From the NCBI GenBank assembly GCA_023129715.1, contig JAGMBO010000041.1, positions 1 through 32,339 of the forward strand: a stretch of 32,339 nt of DNA, in the 5' to 3' direction. Under the pieces are notes generated by a model. The model did not search any database, was not told the DNA's origin, and was given only the letters and a program-made list of their open reading frames with translations. Every line of letters starts with the position of its first letter. Within the stretch, counting starts at the first letter, position 1. Made by a program: the position numbers and the translations under genes. The stretch is from Candidatus Eiseniibacteriota bacterium. GTDB taxonomy: Bacteria; Eisenbacteria; RBG-16-71-46; CAIMUX01; WJJG01. Shown in pieces: positions 8,005 to 14,497 of this stretch.

Positions 8005-8067
8005 TCGACGGTATTGTGTCATCTCTGACATCGTATTCTCTCCCAAGCGCTTAGCCCTGATCGTTTC

Positions 8068-8096
8068 TTGACACTCACCCCATGGGCGACGAAGAT
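8068..8096 (+). promoter_or_regulatory. Possible promoter before fdhE
   Basis: TTGACA at 8068-8073 is a perfect -35 hexamer, but the hexamer 17 bp later (GAAGAT, 8091-8096) is a poor -10. Just upstream, TGTCA-tctc-TGACA (8017-8030) is an inverted repeat that could be an operator. Both are weak evidence for a separate promoter for the formate dehydrogenase genes. Confidence 0.3.
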
Positions 8097-8157
8097 CGGG
8101 CCTCAGCTTCTCGAGGCCAGAGGGACGGATTCCCCGGGCATTCATAGGGAGGAAGAA

Positions 8158-9075
8158 GTGGACGGCCCCGAAGTACCCCGCCCCAACCTGACAGCACTGC
8201 TGGAGCGGCCGGGGATCTCTCCCGATCTGGTGACCCTCGAGGAGGCGTTGCTCTCCTACCGCCGCACCCTGCACGCTGAGATCGGGTCGCGATATCCCGA
8301 CTGGATGCCCGAGTCCGAACGCCTAGCCGAGGCCTTGCGGGCGGGCACACCGCTGGTCCGACTGATCGATCCCCAGCCCCCTGCCCCCTTGCTGGCAAGT
8401 GCCGCCCGCCGGCTCTTCGCCGCGATCGAACCCCATCTGCCGCGCGCCAAGGAACTGCGGAGCTGGCTGACCGAAGCAGACGCGACGGGCGAGGACCCCG
8501 ATCTGGCCCCCTGGTTCACCGCCGCCTGGCAGGACGATCGCGCCGCGCTGGGCCGCATGGGGGAACGCAAGGAGATCGACGTGGATCTCCTACACTGGAG
8601 CGGGCGTCAGCTCTGCCGCCCCTTCCTCCATCTCCTGGCGCGCGATCTGCGCGATCATCCCGTCCTGCAGGCCGATGGCGAGCGCGCCCTCGCGGCCGGC
8701 TGCCCGGCCTGCGGTGGCGCGGCCCGACTGGGGCGCTACTACGGCGATGAGGGACACCGGTCTCTGTGGTGCGATCTCTGCGATCTGGAGTGGAGCTTCC
8801 CGCGTATCACCTGTCCCTTCTGCCTGAATCAGGATCATGAACAGCTCGGCTTCCTCGCCGTGGAGGACACGCGTGGAGTCCGCATCGATGTGTGTGAGAG
8901 CTGCCACGGCTATCTACGCGCGGTCGACCAACGGGAGACCGGCGTGGAGGCCGCGGTGGATTTCCTCTGTGAGGATGTAGGAACGGCAAGCCTGTCGGTG
9001 GCCGCCGAGAGGGAAGGCTACCGCCCGGGGAGTATTACCCCCCGCGCGGGAGCAGCCCCCTCGGCCCCCGGCTGA
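8158..9075 (+). CDS. fdhE: Formate dehydrogenase accessory protein FdhE
   Basis: About 305 residues, close to the roughly 309 of E. coli FdhE. FdhE is a cytoplasmic rubredoxin-like protein needed for maturation of respiratory formate dehydrogenases. The C-terminal half holds four CxxC pairs: 'CPACGG', 'CDLCDLEW', 'CPFCLN' and 'CESCHGYLR'. These are the metal-binding knuckles of the family, with 'SLWCDLCDLEW' and 'RIDVCESCHGYLR' strongly typical. The helical N-terminal half includes 'RPFLHLLARDL'. I chose GTG 8158 because AGGGAGGAA (8146-8154) precedes it at correct spacing; the longer TTG start at 8068 lacks such a site. It lies 52 bp upstream of the catalytic subunit gene, in the order expected for a dedicated maturation factor. 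Confidence 0.93.
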   Translation: MDGPEVPRPNLTALLERPGISPDLVTLEEALLSYRRTLHAEIGSRYPDWMPESERLAEALRAGTPLVRLIDPQPPAPLLASAARRLFAAIEPHLPRAKELRSWLTEADATGEDPDLAPWFTAAWQDDRAALGRMGERKEIDVDLLHWSGRQLCRPFLHLLARDLRDHPVLQADGERALAAGCPACGGAARLGRYYGDEGHRSLWCDLCDLEWSFPRITCPFCLNQDHEQLGFLAVEDTRGVRIDVCESCHGYLRAVDQRETGVEAAVDFLCEDVGTASLSVAAEREGYRPGSITPRAGAAPSAPG

Positions 9076-9127
9076 GAGACGTGGTCATGAGGGGGTATCA
9101 CAGCGACGCAATGGGAGGGGTCCTGCA

Positions 9128-12100
9128 ATGAAGCTTTCGCGGAGAGGGTTCCTGGTTGCGGCAGGAGCGACCGCCGGCGGCGGCGTCCTATCGAAGCTGG
9201 GGCTCGACCTAGGTCCGTCGATTGCCCATGCCGAGGCGCTCAAGACGCGCTACGCCCGGGAATCGACCACGATCTGCCCCTACTGCGGGGTGGGCTGCGG
9301 TCTCATCGTCTCGACGATGAACCGCAATGTGATCAATGTGGAGGGCGATCCCAGCCACCCGATCAACAAAGGCGCGCTCTGCTGCAAGGGCCAATCGCTC
9401 TACCAGGTGGCGACCAGCCCCCGACGCCTGACCAAGGTCATGTATCGGGCGCCGCGGAGCACCGCGTGGGAGGAGGTCTCCTGGGAGTGGGCCATCAACC
9501 GTATTGCCGATCGAGCCAAGGCGACGCGCGATGCCACCTTCACCAAGAAGGATGACCAAGGACGCGTCGTCAACCGCACCCACGCGATCGGCGCACTGGG
9601 CGGCGCCGCCCTCGACAACGAGGAGTGCTACCTCTACGGCAAGCTGATGCGCGCCCTTGGCTTGGTGTACGTCGAACACCAGGCGCGAATATGACACTCG
9701 GCCACTGTCGCCGGTCTGGCGGAAAGTTTTGGCCGTGGCGCGATGACCAACCACTGGACGGACATCGCCAACTCCGATTGCATCATGATCATCGGCTCCA
9801 ATGCCGCCGAGAATCACCCGCTCTCTTTCAAGTGGGTGATGAAGGCGGTCGAGAAGGGAGCCAAGCTGATCAACATCGATCCGCGCTTCACGCGCACCTC
9901 ATCGAAGGCGGACATCTACGCACCGCTGCGTTCGGGAACGGATATCGCCTTCATCGGCGGTCTGATCCGCCACGTCGTCGAGAATGAGCTCTATCACAAG
10001 GACTACATTCTCAACTACACGGACGCCGCGTTCATCGTCGATGAGAAGTTCGACTTCTCCGACGGGCTCTTCAGCGGCTATGACGCCTCGAAACGCAAGT
10101 ACGACTCCGCGGCCGGCGGCTGGCGGTATGCCTTCGATACCGACGGCAACCCGAAGCGTGATCCGACCATGCAAGACCCGCGCTGCGTGCTGCAGCTGCT
10201 GCGCAAGCACTACGCGTCCTACACCCCGGAGAAGATGTCCGAGGTAACCGGCATGCCGGTGGAGAAATTCCACGAGGTCGCCAACGCCTTCTGCGCAACG
10301 GGCACGCCGGAGAAGTCGGCGACGATCATGTATGCTATGGGGACAACCCAGCACACCTACGGCACGCAGAACGTGCGCAGCTACGCCATGCTGCAGCTCT
10401 TGCTGGGAAACATCGGCATCGCCGGCGGTGGAATCAACGCCCTGCGCGGCGAGTCCAATGTGCAGGGCTCGACCGACTATGCGCTGCTCTACCACATCCT
10501 GCCCGGCTACCTGAAGACCCCGCGGGCGAGCAACACAAGCTTGAAGGCCTATTTGAAGAAGTGGACGCCCAAGAGCCTGTATGGCGATAAGTCGGCGAAC
10601 TGGTGGCAGCATACACCGAAGTACATGGTCAGCCTGCTTAAAGCCTACTGGGGCGATCGGGCGACGAAGGACAACGGGTTCGCCTATGACTATCTGCCGA
10701 AGCTCGACGAGGGGACAATCTACACGCACATCGGCATGTTCGAGGCGATGGACGAGGACCGCATCAAGGGCCTCTTCTGCTTCGGGCAGAACCCGGCCGT
10801 CGCCGGACCCAATGCTCGCAAGGAACGCCGGGCGCTCGGCAAGCTCGACTGGCTAGTGGCGGTCGACCTCTGGCAAACCGACACGATGGACTTCTGGAAG
10901 CGTCCCGGTGTGGACCCGAAGACGATCGATACCGAGGTCTTCGTCCTGCCGGCGGCCTCTTCGATCGAGAAGGAGGGGTCGATCAGCAACTCCGGCCGCT
11001 GGATGCAGTGGCGCTACAAGGCAGTCGATCCGCCGGGGGTTGCCAAGTCGGACCTCTGGATCGTCGACAAGCTCTTCCTCGCGCTGCGTGAGCGCTACGA
11101 GCAGGGCGACACCTTCCCCGAGCCGATCGTCAACCTGCACTGGAACTACGGTCACGAGGATGAGCCCGACGTCCACATGGTCGCCAAGGAGTGCAACGGC
11201 TACGCCATGCGCGACTATGAGATGAAGGGCAAGACGATCAAGAAGGGCGAGCAGATCCCAAGCTTTGCCTGGCTGACCGATGACGGCTCGACCTGCAGCG
11301 GCAACTGGCTCTACTGCAACAGCTACACCGAGGCGGGCAATATGGCCGCTCGGCGCGATGACACCGACGCGGCCAACGGCATCGGCCTCTATCCGAAGTG
11401 GGCGTGGTGCTGGCCGGTCAACCGCCGCATCATTTACAATCGCGCATCGGTCGACACGCAGGGCAAGCCCTGGAATGACAAGAAGTGGGTCATCCGCTGG
11501 AACGAGAGCCTCAAGAATGGCAAGGGTGGCTGGGAAGGCGATGTCCCCGACGGAGGCTGGGCCCCGGACACGAAGTACGCGTTCATCATGAAGCCGACCG
11601 GCCATGCCCAGCTCTTCGGCTATGGCCGGGTCGACGGCCCCTTCCCGACGCACTACGAGCCGGTCGAGTCGCCGGTGAAGAACGCGATGTACTCCCAGCA
11701 GAACAACCCGGCGATCAAGCTCTGGGCTTCGGAGATGAACGAGCTCGGCACCGCGGACAAGTACCCGATCGTCTGCACGACCTATCGTGTCGTCGAGCAC
11801 TGGCAGGCGGGCCAGATGACCCGCAACCTGACCTGGGTCTCCGAGCTGATGCCCGATATGTTCATCGAGATGTCCCGGGAGCTGGGCCGCGAGAAGGGCA
11901 TCGCCAACGGCGATCGAGTGAAGATCAGCACGGCGCGCGGCAGCATCGTCGCCTTCGCGGTGGTGACGCCCCGCTTCAAGCCCTTCAAGCTCAATGGCAA
12001 GCTGGTGCACCAGATCGGAGTGCCCTGGCACTGGGGTTACTCCGGGATCGCGGTGGGCGACAGCGCCAATGTGCTCACCCCGCACGTGGGCGACGCCAAC

Positions 12101-12154
12101 ACGATGATCCCCGAGTACAAGGCATTCCTCTGCGATGTAGAGAAGGAGGTGTAG
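9128..12154 (+). CDS. fdnG: Formate dehydrogenase-N-type catalytic subunit, selenocysteine-containing
   Basis: A 1008-residue molybdopterin (or tungstopterin) oxidoreductase oxidising formate to CO2, exported by Tat and acting on the outer face of the membrane. The Tat signal is 'SRRGFLVAAGATAGGG'. The [4Fe-4S] ligands are C50-x2-C53-x3-C57 and C85/C86, followed by Lys87. The in-frame TGA at 9692-9694 encodes Sec189: the reading continues 'HQARI-U-HSATVAGLA' and 'SFGRGAMTNHW', the exact FdnG/FdoG active-site context, including the catalytic His after Sec. Total length matches E. coli FdnG (1015). Without recoding the gene would appear as a 188-residue fragment plus a downstream 803-residue fragment from Met 9743; nothing else is damaged. 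FdhE is upstream and the FeS subunit starts two bases after the stop. The symbol follows homology and the enzyme may be closer to FdoG or another FDH clade. Confidence 0.95.
9692..9727 (+). promoter_or_regulatory. Bacterial SECIS element with UGA selenocysteine codon
   Basis: Starting at the UGA (9692-9694), the RNA can fold with an apical stem CGCC (9709-9712)/GGCG (9718-9721) capped by the loop GGUCU (9713-9717). A U-G pair follows (9708/9722). After a small internal loop, ACU (9704-9706) pairs with AGU (9725-9727). The GGUCU apical loop at this distance from the UGA is the known SelB-recognised feature of the E. coli fdhF and fdnG SECIS. The host must carry selA/B/C/D elsewhere. Confidence 0.88.
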
Positions 12155-12155
12155 A

Positions 12156-13028
12156 ATGGCTGAACACACCTTTTACTATGATGGGTCCCTCTGCATCGCC
12201 TGTCGCAGCTGCCAGGTCGCGTGCAAGCAGTGGAACTATCTGCCGGGGGAGAAGACGGAATTCTTCGCCAAGGAGGGAGGCTACCAGAACCCCTCCGATC
12301 TCTCCCCGATCACCTGGACGCTCATGAAGTTCCACGAGCAGGAGACCCAAGGCGAGGTGGAGTGGCTCTTCCGCCGGCACCACTGCTTCCACTGCACCCA
12401 GGCCGCCTGCATCGAGGTCTGCCCCGTGGAGCCGAAGGCGATGATCCGCCACCCCGAGTTCGGGACGGTCCATGTCGACCAGAACCTGTGCATCGGGTGC
12501 GGGGCCTGCGTCGAGGCCTGCCCCTACGGGGTGCCGCACGTGAACTACGAGCTCGAGAAGTCGCGCAAGTGCACCGGGTGCTACGACCGGGTCGCCAACG
12601 GGATGCTCCCGGCCTGTGCCAAGACCTGCCCGACCAAGGCGATCCGCTATGGGGACAAGGGTGAGCTCTACGCGTTGGCCAAGCAGCGGGTCAAGGAACT
12701 GCGCCAGGCGGGCTGGCCCGACGCCAACGTCTACGGACCCGACCAGCTCGATGGGCTCCACTCGATCTACGTCCTCCCAGTCAAGCTCGAGACCTACGAG
12801 CTGCCGGCGAAGGTCGAGTGGGAGTACGGGCGCCTCGAGCCGATCAAGCGCAAGGCCCAGGAGAAGTACGCCGCCGTGCTGCGCGAGCGGGGCGTGGGTC
12901 TCGCCAGCGTGGCCGGGGGCGGGATCTCCGGGGCCCTGGTGGCATCCGGTGTCGTCGCGGCGGGGCTGAAGAAACTTGCCGATCGCAAGGCGGCCCGGGC
13001 GCGGGAGGAGGCCGAGGAGCAGTCCTAG
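12156..13028 (+). CDS. fdnH: Formate dehydrogenase iron-sulfur (beta) subunit
   Basis: A 290-residue electron-transfer subunit that passes electrons from the catalytic subunit through four [4Fe-4S] clusters. The four Cys groups are visible: 'CIACRSCQVAC', 'CFHCTQAACIEVC', 'CIGCGACVEAC' and 'CTGCYDRV...CAKTC'. Near the C-terminus, 'GGGISGALVASGVVAAG' (about 253-270) is a single membrane anchor followed by a positively charged tail ('KKLADRKAARARE'), as in E. coli FdnH (294 residues). The start ATG 12156 lies just behind AAGGAGGTG and two bases after the upstream stop, so the genes are coupled. The usual third subunit, a cytochrome b (FdnI), does not follow; a strong hairpin closes the operon instead, so the quinone-linked partner must be elsewhere or different. 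Confidence 0.94.
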   Translation: MAEHTFYYDGSLCIACRSCQVACKQWNYLPGEKTEFFAKEGGYQNPSDLSPITWTLMKFHEQETQGEVEWLFRRHHCFHCTQAACIEVCPVEPKAMIRHPEFGTVHVDQNLCIGCGACVEACPYGVPHVNYELEKSRKCTGCYDRVANGMLPACAKTCPTKAIRYGDKGELYALAKQRVKELRQAGWPDANVYGPDQLDGLHSIYVLPVKLETYELPAKVEWEYGRLEPIKRKAQEKYAAVLRERGVGLASVAGGGISGALVASGVVAAGLKKLADRKAARAREEAEEQS

Positions 13029-13048
13029 CGCAGGCAGAACGCCCTAAC

Positions 13049-13083
13049 GACAGCCATGGCCGGTCTTAGCGGCCATGGCTGTC
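13049..13083. terminator. Perfect 14-bp hairpin closing the formate dehydrogenase operon
   Basis: GACAGCCATGGCCG (13049-13062) and its exact reverse complement (13070-13083) flank a 7-nt loop, 20 bp after the stop of the FeS subunit gene. No T-run follows, so it may be a Rho-assisted or RNA-stabilising structure rather than a textbook intrinsic terminator. Confidence 0.6.
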
Positions 13084-13187
13084 CTCCATTCGGGCCATTG
13101 CATGCAGGCGAATCGCTGGCTGGCCACCGCCAGTTCGGGCGCGAGCCCCCCCCGGGGGCGACATATGAATCAAGTATAGACAGAGGA

Positions 13188-13216
13188 TTGACTTATCCTT
13201 CAGATCCTGGTAGAAT
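13188..13216 (+). promoter_or_regulatory. Strong sigma70-like promoter of the tagged PPC-type gene
   Basis: TTGACT (13188-13193), a 17-bp spacer and TAGAAT (13211-13216), an almost consensus promoter in an otherwise GC-rich region. The start point would be near 13223, giving a leader of about 115 nt. Confidence 0.7.
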
Positions 13217-13251
13217 CTCTTCACTGGAGGAAATAGCAGTAGCAGGCTAGT

Positions 13252-13269
13252 GACGGTTTCCTAACCGTC
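13252..13269 (+). promoter_or_regulatory. 5' leader hairpin
   Basis: GACGGTT (13252-13258), loop TCCT and AACCGTC (13263-13269) form a 7-bp stem in the inferred leader RNA of the 13339 gene, followed by unstructured sequence to the Shine-Dalgarno at 13325-13329. It could stabilise the mRNA or serve regulation. It is too short of T residues to be a terminator. Confidence 0.4.
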
Positions 13270-13338
13270 GACATCTTCCAGCGGTGTGCATCTTGTGTAT
13301 CATTTGTCACGTTCAACCAAGAACGGAGGTTGCAGACT

Positions 13339-14292
13339 ATGCGTATTGCAACTCTGATCGCTGTCCTGGCGCTTCTCTGCGGCACCACCGCTATGGCGGA
13401 CAAGGTGCCCGACGCGAAGCCCTGGGGCTTCGATCTGACGGGCCTCCGCAACATCACCGAGGTCGAGCCCAATGACACCTGTCCTGGGCAGGAAATCGCC
13501 TGCGGCGATGTGGTCGATGCCTATCTGGGTCCCCACGACCCCGAGGACCTCGACTACTTCACCTTTTACGCCACTGCGGGGCAGGTCTTGACCATCGGGA
13601 CGGACGCGGGCCCTGACCCGGACGCCTATGACACTCAGCTCACGCTCTACAATGCCGACTGCTCGACCGAGCTGGACTACGACGACGATGCCGGCCCCGG
13701 CTGGTATTCGCTGATCAGCGGATTCGTGGCGCCTTACGACGGGTACTACGTGGCCATGGTTAATCCATACCCGTACAGCACCCTGTACGAGGGGAACTAC
13801 ATTCTCTTCGTGACCTGTGAGACGCCTCAGGAGCCACCGGTCAACGATACCTGCGACGGCGCGATCGTCATCGAGCGCTGCACAAGCGGTCTGATCGAGG
13901 GTGATCTGACCTGGGCGACCGACGACTACAACCTTGGCTACGGCAACGACTGCACCGGCTACACCTCGGCAGGCCTGGATGTCACTTACGTGATGACCCT
14001 GCTGGCCGGTGACATCGTCTCGATGTTCTACTCGGGCAACTTCGATGAGACATTCTACATCGTGACCGACTGCAGTGACTTCGAGGCGACTTGCGTTATC
14101 GGAGCCGATGACACCGTCGGCTCTGGCGAGCAGATCGACTGGGTGGTCCTTGCGGACGGGGTCTACTACCTGATTGCCGATGCCTACGGCACGGGCAACG
14201 GTGGCCCGTTCACGATCGACTACTCGATCGAGTGCCCGGTCACTCCGACCGAGCCCACAACCTGGGGTAAGGTCAAGTCGATGTTCGAGTAG
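13339..14292 (+). CDS. Secreted PPC-type two-domain protein with C-terminal WGxIK tag
   Basis: A 317-residue exported protein of unknown function. ATG 13339 follows GGAGG (13325-13329) at nine bases; an upstream in-frame TTG lacks a ribosome site. The signal peptide is 'MRIATLIAVLALLCGTTAMA', with cleavage after Ala20 likely. Residues about 36-160 look like a bacterial pre-peptidase C-terminal (PPC) domain, opening 'EVEPNDTC' and holding 'LDYFTFYATAGQVLTI' and 'YDTQLTLYNADC'. Residues about 168-300 form a second related domain starting 'VNDTCDGAIVI'. The paired cysteines suggest disulfides and an extracytoplasmic location. No catalytic domain is attached. The protein ends 'TPTEPTTWGKVKSMFE', a tail shared in register with two other secreted proteins in this window. 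It has its own strong promoter and a terminator-like hairpin downstream, so it is monocistronic. Confidence 0.9.
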   Translation: MRIATLIAVLALLCGTTAMADKVPDAKPWGFDLTGLRNITEVEPNDTCPGQEIACGDVVDAYLGPHDPEDLDYFTFYATAGQVLTIGTDAGPDPDAYDTQLTLYNADCSTELDYDDDAGPGWYSLISGFVAPYDGYYVAMVNPYPYSTLYEGNYILFVTCETPQEPPVNDTCDGAIVIERCTSGLIEGDLTWATDDYNLGYGNDCTGYTSAGLDVTYVMTLLAGDIVSMFYSGNFDETFYIVTDCSDFEATCVIGADDTVGSGEQIDWVVLADGVYYLIADAYGTGNGGPFTIDYSIECPVTPTEPTTWGKVKSMFE

Positions 14293-14346
14293 GTCCACGG
14301 ATCTCATGAGCGCCTCTGCGGCGTTCGTGAGCGAAGATCGAAAAGT

Positions 14347-14372
14347 GGGGCGTGGCCGCGTGGTCACGCCCC
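14347..14372. terminator. Hairpin downstream of the tagged PPC-type gene
   Basis: GGGGCGTG (14347-14354) pairs with CACGCCCC (14365-14372) around a 10-nt loop, followed by CTTCTTAT. This is a reasonable intrinsic terminator for the gene ending at 14292. Confidence 0.6.
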
Positions 14373-14420
14373 CTTCTTATGCCATCCGCCTTCCGTTGTC
14401 GCCATTCCCGCCCAATATCG

Positions 14421-14452
14421 CCTCTCCATCTGCAACCCAACAGATGGAGAGG
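14421..14452. terminator. Second, 12-bp perfect hairpin before the double-propeller gene
   Basis: CCTCTCCATCTG (14421-14432) and CAGATGGAGAGG (14441-14452) form a 12-bp perfect stem with an 8-nt loop, followed by GCTTTC. It lies 45 bp before the ATG at 14498, so it may be a second terminator or a leader structure of the downstream gene. Confidence 0.55.
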
Positions 14453-14497
14453 GCTTTCAGCCGGGCGGCACACCCGCCCCAAAGGGAGGTAACGATC

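Noticed and set aside
8068-8157. TTG start at 8068 for FdhE
   Set aside because: No Shine-Dalgarno there, while GTG 8158 has AGGGAGGAA at correct spacing and gives the family length.
9128-9694. Truncated formate dehydrogenase pseudogene with a separate downstream gene
   Set aside because: The interrupting TGA is at the known selenocysteine position, with a SECIS-like hairpin and an intact frame on both sides.
10853-12169. 438-residue minus-strand frame across the formate dehydrogenase gene
   Set aside because: The plus strand is an unmistakable FdnG C-terminal half, so the minus frame is a shadow.
14174-14497. N-terminal extension of the double-propeller gene to 14174
   Set aside because: It would overlap the upstream gene, cover two hairpins and precede the signal peptide by 108 residues; ATG 14498 has a good ribosome site.
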